Assembly (NCBI GenBank): GCA_902784015.1
Contig: CACZTC010000154.1
Coordinates: 1 to 7,168, forward strand
Source: an uncultured Erysipelotrichaceae bacterium
GTDB taxonomy: Bacteria; Bacillota_I; Bacilli_A; Erysipelotrichales; Erysipelotrichaceae
Direction: 5' to 3'
DNA: 7,168 bases
Shown here piece after piece: positions 1 through 5,684 of the stretch (within the stretch, counting starts at the first letter, position 1; each line of letters starts with the position of its first letter). A program made the position numbers and the translations under genes. The notes under the pieces were generated by a model. The model worked only from the letters and a program-made list of their open reading frames with translations, was not told the origin of the DNA and ran no database searches.

Positions 1-1
1 A

Positions 2-211
2 GAAGAAATAAAAGAAGATTTAGAAAATGAAATACCAGTCAAAACAAAATCAATTATCGCTACAAAAATGGATTTAGAAGAAGCAATTATGCAAATGGAA
101 TTAAGTGGTCATAACTTCTATATCTATACTGATGAAGAAACAGATAGAATAGCAGTTGTTTATAGGCGAAGTAGCGGAGGCTATGGTCTATTAGAAACTG
201 ATCAAGAATAA
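2..211 (+). CDS. hpf: Ribosome hibernation promoting factor, long form (C-terminal part only)
   Basis: Partial gene: 69 codons are visible, the 5' end lies before the window, and the stop is TAA. The visible part is the C-terminal dimerisation domain of long-form HPF. It has the family's signature stretch, here MDLEEAIMQMELSGHNFYIY followed by a short acidic turn, then VVYRRSSGGYGLLE, matching the usual pattern of 'M-D-x-E-E-A-I-x-Q-M-x-L-x-G-H-x-F' and 'V-V-Y-R-R-x-x-G-x-Y-G-L-I'. In this family the N-terminal domain binds the 30S decoding region, and the C-terminal domain pairs two ribosomes into inactive 100S dimers in stationary phase or stress. The preceding acidic/lysine-rich residues would be the linker between the domains. 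A terminator begins two bases after the stop, so hpf ends its transcription unit here. Confidence 0.93.
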   Translation, partial: EEIKEDLENEIPVKTKSIIATKMDLEEAIMQMELSGHNFYIYTDEETDRIAVVYRRSSGGYGLLETDQE

Positions 212-213
212 GA

Positions 214-236
214 AAAAAGCACCTGAGGTGCTTTTT
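214..236. terminator. Bidirectional intrinsic terminator between hpf and the convergent membrane-protein gene
   Basis: The stem is AAAAAGCACC (214-223), the loop TGA, and the second arm GGTGCTTTTT (227-236). The T run serves hpf on the plus strand and the A run at 213-218 becomes a T run on the minus strand. The TAA stop of the minus-strand gene (235-237) overlaps the end of the hairpin, so one element closes both genes. Confidence 0.9.
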
Positions 237-894
237 ATATGATTGATAATAACATGATAATGATATGGACAAGGGTTAAGGCGAATGAGCCAGGAAGGAT
301 GGAGGAGGTTTGATTATAAGAATAGGACATGATGGCAGTCAAAAGAAGATTATATAAATATGTTCTAGCTAATAAACTAAGAGATAAATCGCTAAACCCA
401 ATTGTCATAATTAGGCCAAAAATAATAGAAGATATAAGAATCACTTGTAATTCTTTATTAGGAATATCAAAATGATCAGTCATGCATTTAAAAGAAATAT
501 TAATAAAAAATGCTTTGATAAAACTAAAGGCTATCAACATCCCGATTCTGGCATAACCATAGCTTTTTAAAACCAAACCATCAGGTATTAATAAATCACA
601 ATCTAAAAAGCTTTTAGCTAGCCATGATAATAAGCCAATAAGAATTAAATCTATGAAGAAGAATAAGTATTTTTCGTTTAACTCATTTATTCTTTCCTTA
701 TGTATTTTTAATAATGACCAATTGAAAATAATTAATAAAGAACCAAATATATTAAAACTAATCATCTTAGATATATTTATTTCATCCACAAAAATATCAA
801 AAATACGCCAACTAATAGCGCCAAGAATAAATAACAATATTGAAATTAAGATTGTTTTTAAAGGTAATCTTGTAGTTACTTTTTCTTCAGACAT
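235..894 (-). CDS. Multi-pass membrane protein, possibly a degenerate CPBP-family (Abi/CAAX protease-like) protein
   Basis: The gene encodes 219 residues with about six or seven hydrophobic segments (roughly 13-32, 45-62, 76-96, 115-133, 150-167, 172-193 and 203-219). It is an integral membrane protein. The C-terminal third has the layout of CPBP intramembrane metalloproteases: an ISSIIFGL segment (154-161) where the family has 'FGxxH', then a helix ending in SYNQTSSILPGSFALTLVH (192-210) where the family has 'TGSLxxxIxxHxxxN'. His210 matches the family's last conserved histidine. The 'EExxxR' glutamates are not visible in the expected place (about 126-135), and the FGxxH histidine is Met163. 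If the homology is right, it is probably not an active protease. No Shine-Dalgarno sequence is visible before the ATG, so the start is moderately certain. It may equally be an unrelated small membrane protein; no substrate can be proposed. Confidence 0.7.
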   Translation of the reverse strand: MSEEKVTTRLPLKTILISILLFILGAISWRIFDIFVDEINISKMISFNIFGSLLIIFNWSLLKIHKERINELNEKYLFFFIDLILIGLLSWLAKSFLDCDLLIPDGLVLKSYGYARIGMLIAFSFIKAFFINISFKCMTDHFDIPNKELQVILISSIIFGLIMTIGFSDLSLSLLARTYLYNLLLTAIMSYSYNQTSSILPGSFALTLVHIIIMLLSII

Positions 895-1047
895 ATTATT
901 ATTCTACAATAATTCTATAAATCTCATAATAATTGACTTTTAGATAAAGAATATTATTGATAATCTCAATTATTGAGACTTTTTTAATATTTTTTCTCAT
1001 TTCTAAAGATAATGGCATTAGAAGGCCTTTTTAGAAAGGAGAGAATA
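895..1047. promoter_or_regulatory. Divergent intergenic region with candidate promoter and leader hairpin
   Basis: This AT-rich 153-base gap separates the minus-strand membrane-protein gene from the plus-strand HTH gene. On the plus strand, TTGACT (933-938) and TATTGA (955-960) are 16 bases apart and could be a promoter for the HTH gene and ptsI. A small hairpin, TCTCAA-TTA-TTGAGA (964-978), is followed by C and six T, looks like a weak intrinsic terminator, and has no gene upstream on that strand. A clear Shine-Dalgarno, AAAGGAG (1035-1041), lies before GTG 1048. No convincing minus-strand promoter was found. Confidence 0.35.
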
Positions 1048-1392
1048 GTGGAAACAAGAACATATACATATAAAGAATTACAGACAATTCTCAAATATTT
1101 AGGTAGATCATATAAGTTATCAAAACAAAGAATAAAGAATATACAGGAGGCTAATCGCATTGAAGAAAACTATCGTATTTATGATGATGATACACAATTT
1201 GTGCATGTCATTGAGGAAGCTTTATTAAGATGTGGTGAGCCTTATCGAACCATTATAGAAAATGATTTTTTATATGATACAGATAAGAAATGGTATTTAA
1301 GTAGATTTGCGAGATCTTCTTATTATCGCTATAAACAAAAAGCAGTTAAAGAATTCTTAAATCATTTAGGTGATATAAAAATCAAATATTAG
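1048..1392 (+). CDS. Small helix-turn-helix protein, sigma-70 region 4 / ArpU-like
   Basis: The start chosen is GTG 1048, giving 114 residues, because AAAGGAG lies six bases upstream. The in-frame ATG at 1012 has no ribosome binding site and would add 12 residues. The C-terminal half (about 56-107) reads like a sigma-70 region 4 or phage ArpU/RinA-type DNA-binding domain: a leucine-rich helix, a short acidic turn, then KKWYLSRFARSSYYRYKQKA (80-99) leading into an amphipathic helix ending EFLNHL. The N-terminal half is charged and helical. From memory it also resembles the short 'MG284/MPN403' proteins of mollicutes, which needs a database check. It is followed 60 bases later by ptsI with no terminator, so the two may share a transcript. 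A role as a transcription factor is inferred from the fold pattern only; the target is unknown. Confidence 0.75.
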   Translation: METRTYTYKELQTILKYLGRSYKLSKQRIKNIQEANRIEENYRIYDDDTQFVHVIEEALLRCGEPYRTIIENDFLYDTDKKWYLSRFARSSYYRYKQKAVKEFLNHLGDIKIKY

Positions 1393-1402
1393 GATATATC
1401 TC

Positions 1403-1437
1403 TTTCATGATAAGATAGGTATAGAATTTCATGATAA
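1403..1437. repeat. Two direct copies of TTTCATGATAA in the ptsI leader
   Basis: Exact 11-base copies lie at 1403-1413 and 1427-1437, 24 bases apart start to start, each containing the palindrome TCATGA. They sit just upstream of the ptsI ribosome binding site AGGAGG (1439-1444). They could be an operator or RNA-level element, or a chance repeat in AT-rich DNA. Confidence 0.5.
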
Positions 1438-1452
1438 CAGGAGGTATTTAAA

Positions 1453-3156
1453 ATGTTAAAAGGAATTGCAGCATCACAAGGTATAGCCGTAGCTAATGTA
1501 TATAAGCTCGAGCAGCCAGTATTGAACATTGAAAAAAAGGAAGCTAATAAAGAAGAAGAATTAGCTAAGCTAGATAGCGCTTTTAAAAAGACAGTAAATG
1601 ATATTGAAAAAATAAAAGAAGTAGCTTCTAAAAGCTTGGCAGAAGAAGAATTGGCTATTTTTGATGCTCATTTATTGATGGCTAATGATCCAGAGCTCAA
1701 AAGTCAAATAGAAGATATGATTAATAATGATGGTGTTAATGCTGAATATGCAACTGAACAAGTTGCGAATATGATGGTTTCGATCTTTGAATCATTGGAA
1801 GATGATTATATGCGTGAAAGAGCTGCTGATGTAAAAGATGTTACATTCCGCTTAATGTGTAATATTTGTGGTAAAGAAATACCTAATCTAGCGACTATTG
1901 ATAAACCAGTAATAGTTGTAGCTAAAGATTTAACCCCAAGCGATACAGCTTCATTGAATAAAGAATATGCGAAAGGCTTTGTGACTGAAATTGGTGGAAG
2001 AACTAGTCATAGTGCTATTATGGCGCGTTCTTTAGAAATACCTGCAGTAGTAGGCGTAACAGGCATATTAGAAGAAGTAAAAGAAGGCGATGAATTAGTA
2101 TTAGATGCTGTAAATGGTGAAGTTATTGTTAATCCAAGTCAAGAGACAATTGATGTATATAATCAAAAAGCCGAAGAATTCCGTAAAGAAAAAGAGGCTT
2201 TAAAAGCTCTTAAAGATAAACCATCTATTTCTTTAGATGGCCGTGAAGTATCTTTAGCTGGTAATATCGGCTCACCAGCTGATGTTGAAGGTGTTAAAGA
2301 TAATGGTGGGGAAGGCGTAGGTTTATTTAGAACTGAATTCTTATATATGAAAAGCGAAGATGATTTCCCTGATGAAGATACTCAATTTGCGGCATATCGT
2401 GATGCTTTAGAAGGTATGGAAGGTAAGCCTGTTGTTATTAGAACATTGGATATCGGTGGTGATAAAAAATTAAATTATTATACATTCGAAGAAGAGATGA
2501 ATCCATTCTTAGGAGTTAGAGCAGTACGCTTCTGTTTGATGAGAAAAGATATATTCCGAACACAATTAAGAGCTTTATTAAGAGCTTCAGTTTATGGAAA
2601 ATTATGTATCATGTTCCCAATGATTGCGACACTTGATGAATTTAGAAGTGCTAAAGAAGTATATAACGAAGAAAAAGATAAATTAATTAGTGAAGGCGTC
2701 AAAGTCAGTGATGATATTGAAGTAGGATGCATGATTGAAATACCAGCTGCAGCTGTGCTTGCGGATAATTTAGCTAAAGAAGCAGATTTCTTCTCAATTG
2801 GCACAAATGATTTAATTCAATATTCAATGGCTGCCGATAGAATGAGCCAACCAGTATCTTATCTATATCAACCACTAAATCCTTCAATTTTACGTTTAAT
2901 AAAAATGACTATTGATGGTGCACACAAACATGGTAAATGGTGTGGCATGTGTGGTGAGATGGCTGGAGACGAGATGGCTGCGCCAGTATTACTTGGCTTA
3001 GGCTTAGATGAATTCTCAATGAGCGCTACTTCAATTCTAAAAGCTAGACAGATTATCAATTCTATTAATTATAGCGATATGCAAGTATTAGCTAATAAAG
3101 CATTAGAATTAGATAATGAAGAAGAAGTAATCGCATTAATTAAAGAAAACTTATAG
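1453..3156 (+). CDS. ptsI: Phosphoenolpyruvate-protein phosphotransferase (PTS enzyme I)
   Basis: This cytoplasmic enzyme takes phosphate from phosphoenolpyruvate and passes it to HPr, the first step of PTS sugar import. At 567 residues it is full length for the family. The N-terminus (GIAASQGIAVA) and the helical HPr-binding region (about 20-140) are typical. The swivel domain holds GGRTSHSAIMARS, whose histidine (residue 186) is the phosphorylated one. The C-terminal barrel holds GVGLFRTEFLYM (Arg293), VIRTLDIGGDK (Arg330), the metal-binding region around MIEIPAAAVLAD, GTNDLIQYSMAADR, and GMCGEMAGD with the catalytic cysteine at residue 500. No key residue is missing. AGGAGG lies eight bases before the ATG. 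The usual partner gene ptsH (HPr) is not next to it; the only close neighbour upstream is the small HTH gene. A terminator follows nine bases after the stop. Confidence 0.98.
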   Translation: MLKGIAASQGIAVANVYKLEQPVLNIEKKEANKEEELAKLDSAFKKTVNDIEKIKEVASKSLAEEELAIFDAHLLMANDPELKSQIEDMINNDGVNAEYATEQVANMMVSIFESLEDDYMRERAADVKDVTFRLMCNICGKEIPNLATIDKPVIVVAKDLTPSDTASLNKEYAKGFVTEIGGRTSHSAIMARSLEIPAVVGVTGILEEVKEGDELVLDAVNGEVIVNPSQETIDVYNQKAEEFRKEKEALKALKDKPSISLDGREVSLAGNIGSPADVEGVKDNGGEGVGLFRTEFLYMKSEDDFPDEDTQFAAYRDALEGMEGKPVVIRTLDIGGDKKLNYYTFEEEMNPFLGVRAVRFCLMRKDIFRTQLRALLRASVYGKLCIMFPMIATLDEFRSAKEVYNEEKDKLISEGVKVSDDIEVGCMIEIPAAAVLADNLAKEADFFSIGTNDLIQYSMAADRMSQPVSYLYQPLNPSILRLIKMTIDGAHKHGKWCGMCGEMAGDEMAAPVLLGLGLDEFSMSATSILKARQIINSINYSDMQVLANKALELDNEEEVIALIKENL

Positions 3157-3164
3157 AAGAAAAT

Positions 3165-3194
3165 GAGACTTGGTTAATAATCAAGTCTCTTTTT
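3165..3194. terminator. Bidirectional intrinsic terminator between ptsI and the metallophosphoesterase gene
   Basis: GAGACTTG (3165-3172) pairs with CAAGTCTC (3182-3189) across a nine-base loop, followed by five T (3190-3194). The stop codon of the minus-strand gene (3193-3195) overlaps the T run. The sequence beyond the stem on the minus strand is also T-rich, so it can serve both convergent genes. Confidence 0.9.
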
Positions 3195-3912
3195 ATAATC
3201 TTTGATAAGTACTTTCGATATAGAATTCTTTTAAATCATCTAATCTTAAACAAGCTAAGGCTCTACCATATACGCAGCCTGCATCAATATGATATATATT
3301 ATTGCCATGTATTATCTTACTATCATATTCTTCGCCATATAAGAATGTTGGGGTATGACCAACTATCATGATAGTATCTTTAAAAGGATTATCATCTAGG
3401 CCAATATGTGCCCATAATAAAACCTCTTCTTTAACATCATCAAGAATTATATTCTTATCATAATATTCATCGCTTAAGCCTGCATGTATTAATAGATACT
3501 TTTGACCTTTAATATTTAATTTCTTATATAAAATCTTATTTTCTAAATATAATTTAATGTCATATAATTCATGAAAATCTAAATCCAACATTTGATTAAC
3601 AGTTAGATTGCCACCATTGTAATAAAACCAAATTTGAAAGTCTTCACCCATATCTAAAATAGATATATTGCCTTTCTTTAATTCAATAATAGTATCAATA
3701 TATCTTTCTAACCATATATCATGGTTGCCATAGATTAAGTGGATATTACTCTTATTAATAATCTCTTTCATGAGATTAGCAGAATCTCTGCCACGATCAC
3801 AAATATCACCAATAATCCATAATTCATCATAAATAGAGAATTCAATCTTTTCTAACATTAAATCGAATTCTTCTTTACAACCATGTATATCACTCATTAC
3901 ATAAGTAGCCAT
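3193..3912 (-). CDS. PPP-type metallophosphoesterase (serine/threonine phosphatase / Ap4A hydrolase-like)
   Basis: The gene encodes 239 residues with the complete di-metal phosphoesterase motif set in order: SDIHG (Asp8, His10), GDICDRG (Asp36, Asp39, Arg40), GNHD (Asn63, His64), LLIHAG (His143) and VGHTPTF (His186), then HIDAGCVYGRALACLRL near the C-terminus. The GDxxDRG/GNH arrangement and the length match the bacterial PPP group that includes lambda phosphatase, PrpE and ApaH. It is soluble and cytoplasmic. The sequence does not decide between protein phosphatase and dinucleoside polyphosphate hydrolase activity. There is no Shine-Dalgarno before ATG 3912. A good promoter (TTGTGA, 18-base spacer, TACAAT) ends only nine bases upstream of the ATG, suggesting a transcript with almost no 5' leader. 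It converges with ptsI and diverges from the yebC-family gene. Confidence 0.93.
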   Translation of the reverse strand: MATYVMSDIHGCKEEFDLMLEKIEFSIYDELWIIGDICDRGRDSANLMKEIINKSNIHLIYGNHDIWLERYIDTIIELKKGNISILDMGEDFQIWFYYNGGNLTVNQMLDLDFHELYDIKLYLENKILYKKLNIKGQKYLLIHAGLSDEYYDKNIILDDVKEEVLLWAHIGLDDNPFKDTIMIVGHTPTFLYGEEYDSKIIHGNNIYHIDAGCVYGRALACLRLDDLKEFYIESTYQRL

Positions 3913-3921
3913 GCAAAAGAT

Positions 3922-3951
3922 ATTGTAGAACTAAATAAGGCTTGTTCACAA
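3922..3951 (-). promoter_or_regulatory. Predicted promoter of the metallophosphoesterase gene
   Basis: Read on the minus strand, TTGTGA (3951-3946), an 18-base spacer, then TACAAT (3927-3922). The start of transcription would fall within a few bases of ATG 3912, which agrees with the missing ribosome binding site. The -35 overlaps that of the divergent yebC promoter. Confidence 0.6.
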
Positions 3952-3952
3952 G
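3941..3952. repeat. Short inverted repeat at the shared -35 region
   Basis: CTTGT-TC-ACAAG is a 12-base inverted repeat centred between the divergent promoters and covering both -35 hexamers. It could be an operator, but its length makes chance possible. Confidence 0.4.
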
Positions 3953-3974
3953 TCTAAGTTATATTTGCTATAAT
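3945..3974 (+). promoter_or_regulatory. Predicted promoter of the yebC-family gene
   Basis: TTCACA (3945-3950), an 18-base spacer, then TATAAT (3969-3974), which is preceded by TGC and so forms a perfect extended -10 (TGCTATAAT). Transcription would start near 3981, leaving a 30-base leader with AAAGGAG (3996-4002) eight bases before ATG 4011. Confidence 0.75.
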
Positions 3975-4010
3975 ACTTAAGAAATAAACAACAAGAAAGG
4001 AGCACCAATT

Positions 4011-4736
4011 ATGGGAAGAGCACATGAAGTCCGTGCAGCATCAATGGCTAAAACGGCGGCAATGAAATCTAAATTATATTCAAGATTTGGGAAGGAATTA
4101 TATATCGCAGCGAAAAGTGGTGTTCCTGATCCAGATATGAATCTTGCTTTAAAAAGAAAGATCCAAGAAGCTAAATCTAATCAAGTACCTGCAGATGTTA
4201 TTAAAAGAGCGATAGATAAAGCTAAAGGTGGTAGTGATGAATCATATGATGAAGCTAGATATGAAGGCTTTGGCCCTGGAGCTAGTACAGTAATTGTTGA
4301 TTGCTTAACAGATAATACTAATCGTTCATTCACAAATGTTAAAACTGCATTTAATAAATCACATGGCGCTAAATTAGCTAATGCTGGAGCAGTATCGTTC
4401 AATTATGATAATGTAGGTCTATTTGTATTCCCTTATGAAGATGAGGAAGCAATGTTAGATGCTTTGATAGAAGCTGAAGTTGATGTTCAGGATTTATCAG
4501 TTGAAGATGGTATTATGACAGTACAAACAGCTTTTACTGATTTTGGTAAAGCTCAAGATGCAATCGAAAAAGTAGTAGGCGAAGTTGAATTTGAAGTATG
4601 TGAAACAACAATGCTACCTAATGAATATGTAGAATTAACTGATCCAGAAGAGATTGAAGCATTCCAAAGATTAATGGATCTACTTAATGAAGTTGATGAT
4701 GTTAATAAAGTATATACAAATGTAAAATCATCATAA
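4011..4736 (+). CDS. yebC: YebC/PmpR family protein, YeeN/YebC2 subgroup
   Basis: The gene encodes 241 residues, full length for the family. The N-terminus MGRAHEVRAASMAKTAAMKS followed by SRFGKELYIAAKSG and PDPDMN is that of the YeeN/YeeI (YebC2) subgroup rather than the classic MAGHSKW type. The conserved core follows: QVPADVIKRAIDKAKGG, then RYEGFGPGAS, a DNTNRS segment (about 102-107), and the closing acidic part DLLNEVDDVNKVYTN. The family was long annotated as a transcriptional regulator. More recent work links YebC-type proteins to translation, relieving ribosome stalling at proline-rich stretches; whether that applies here is inference. It has its own strong promoter and ribosome binding site, and a hairpin follows six bases after the stop, so it can form a single-gene unit. 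Confidence 0.96.
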   Translation: MGRAHEVRAASMAKTAAMKSKLYSRFGKELYIAAKSGVPDPDMNLALKRKIQEAKSNQVPADVIKRAIDKAKGGSDESYDEARYEGFGPGASTVIVDCLTDNTNRSFTNVKTAFNKSHGAKLANAGAVSFNYDNVGLFVFPYEDEEAMLDALIEAEVDVQDLSVEDGIMTVQTAFTDFGKAQDAIEKVVGEVEFEVCETTMLPNEYVELTDPEEIEAFQRLMDLLNEVDDVNKVYTNVKSS

Positions 4737-4741
4737 TTTAT

Positions 4742-4769
4742 AACATCGAGGGAACTCGATGTTTATTTT
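4742..4769 (+). terminator. Intrinsic terminator after the yebC-family gene
   Basis: AACATCGAG (4742-4750) pairs perfectly with CTCGATGTT (4755-4763) across the stable GNRA-type tetraloop GGAA, followed by TATTTT. The sortase ATG comes only eight bases after this T-rich run, so the hairpin lies directly in the sortase leader. Confidence 0.85.
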
Positions 4770-4777
4770 AGAGATAT

Positions 4778-5605
4778 ATGAAAAATAAAAAGCATTTAAA
4801 ATTCATTCTTTTAGTTTTATTAATAATATTGATGGTCTTAAGTATAGGTACTTTTTATCGTGAACAAAAAGAAATAATTAGTTATGATAGAAAGCATTTA
4901 TCTTTAAAGCCAAGCGAAGAAATATCTTTGCATGAAGCTAAAAAAGAGCCATTCTATAGCTGGAGTAAAGAAGAGTGGAAAGCTAATCATGATATTAATA
5001 ATGATTATGTTGCAAACCTTAGATTTGAATCAAATATTATTGATCTACCAGTAGTACAAGGAGAAACTAATGAATCTTATTTGCGAACTGACTGGAAAAC
5101 GATGAATTATGATGAAATGGGAAGTATATTTATTGATTATGAAATCATATATAAAGATGGAGAATATCAAGAAGAAGATAATAATATCGTAATGTATGGC
5201 CATTATTGTTACCCATATATAGATCCTTCACAAACAAAGATGTTTACGCCACTAAAAGTATTAATTGATGAAAAGAATTATGAAGATAATAAATATATTC
5301 AATTATTATTTGAGGATGAAGTTAGAAGATATATAGTGGCTGATGTATTCTACTGTGAATTAATATCTTATGATGGAAGTAGTTATTTATATACAAGAGA
5401 TGATATGGAGTATTATCGTGGTAATTTCACGAAAGAATATTTAGATGTATTTAAAGAAAGAATTAGTGAAAGAAGATTCTATGATACAGGTATTGATTAT
5501 GATGAAAATGATAAATTATTAACTATGCAAACATGTGTTGAGAATCATAATGAATTAAGATTAATCGTAATAGCTAAAGAAATAGATAGAGTTCTAATTC
5601 CTTAA
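4778..5605 (+). CDS. Class B sortase
   Basis: This membrane-anchored transpeptidase should cut a sorting signal in surface proteins and join them to the cell wall or to one another. It has 275 residues. A basic N-terminus and one hydrophobic segment (about 8-26) anchor it with the catalytic domain outside. The sortase motifs are all present: MGSIFIDYE (about 114-122), NNIVMYGHY with catalytic His142, LLTMQTC with nucleophile Cys253, and RLIVIAK with Arg261 eight residues later. The GHYC/TMQTC pattern, insertions and length fit class B rather than class A or D. The ribosome binding site is weak (TAGAGAT), and the upstream terminator leaves no room for a private promoter after it. Expression may rely on readthrough or on a promoter inside the end of yebC. 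The next gene encodes a large predicted membrane/surface protein and is the natural substrate candidate, though its sorting signal is outside the window. Confidence 0.93.
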   Translation: MKNKKHLKFILLVLLIILMVLSIGTFYREQKEIISYDRKHLSLKPSEEISLHEAKKEPFYSWSKEEWKANHDINNDYVANLRFESNIIDLPVVQGETNESYLRTDWKTMNYDEMGSIFIDYEIIYKDGEYQEEDNNIVMYGHYCYPYIDPSQTKMFTPLKVLIDEKNYEDNKYIQLLFEDEVRRYIVADVFYCELISYDGSSYLYTRDDMEYYRGNFTKEYLDVFKERISERRFYDTGIDYDENDKLLTMQTCVENHNELRLIVIAKEIDRVLIP

Positions 5606-5624
5606 ATGAATTTTATGTGAAGTT

Positions 5625-5644
5625 TTTAATATTTAAATATTAAA
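5625..5644. repeat. 20-base perfect palindrome upstream of the large surface-protein gene
   Basis: TTTAATATTTAAATATTAAA is its own reverse complement over all 20 bases. It overlaps the -35 position of the predicted promoter of the next gene, which is where a repressor or activator dimer would bind. Being pure A/T, it could also arise by chance. Confidence 0.6.
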
Positions 5645-5654
5645 TGAGTATAAT
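5626..5654 (+). promoter_or_regulatory. Predicted promoter of the large surface-protein gene
   Basis: TTAATA (5626-5631, four of six consensus bases), a 17-base spacer, then a perfect TATAAT (5649-5654). Transcription would start near 5661. AGAAGGAG (5669-5676) lies eight bases before ATG 5685. No terminator separates the gene from the sortase, so cotranscription is also possible. Confidence 0.6.
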
Positions 5655-5684
5655 GTTAATAATATAAAAGAAGGAGTATTTATA

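Noticed and set aside
87..272. Minus-strand open frame of 61 codons
   Set aside because: It lies opposite the well-matched end of hpf and runs through the terminator; no ribosome binding site and no family resemblance.
653..943. Plus-strand open frame of 96 codons starting MKKNKYFSF
   Set aside because: It is antisense to the membrane-protein gene. Its hydrophobic composition follows from the complementary strand of transmembrane codons, and it has no plausible ribosome binding site.
1012..1047. ATG 1012 as the start of the HTH gene
   Set aside because: No ribosome binding site precedes it, whereas GTG 1048 has AAAGGAG at ideal spacing. The extra 12 residues would cover that site itself.
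2592..3059. Two minus-strand open frames inside ptsI (2592-2804 and 2868-3059)
   Set aside because: ptsI is intact with all catalytic motifs through this stretch, and the antisense frames show no motif or start signal.
3363..3374. 12-base palindrome CTATCATGATAG inside the phosphoesterase gene
   Set aside because: It encodes the TIMIVGH part of the conserved VGHTP region, and a 12-base AT-rich palindrome in coding DNA is not remarkable.
4181..4402. Minus-strand open frame of 73 codons inside the yebC-family gene
   Set aside because: It is antisense to a conserved core region and has no independent support.
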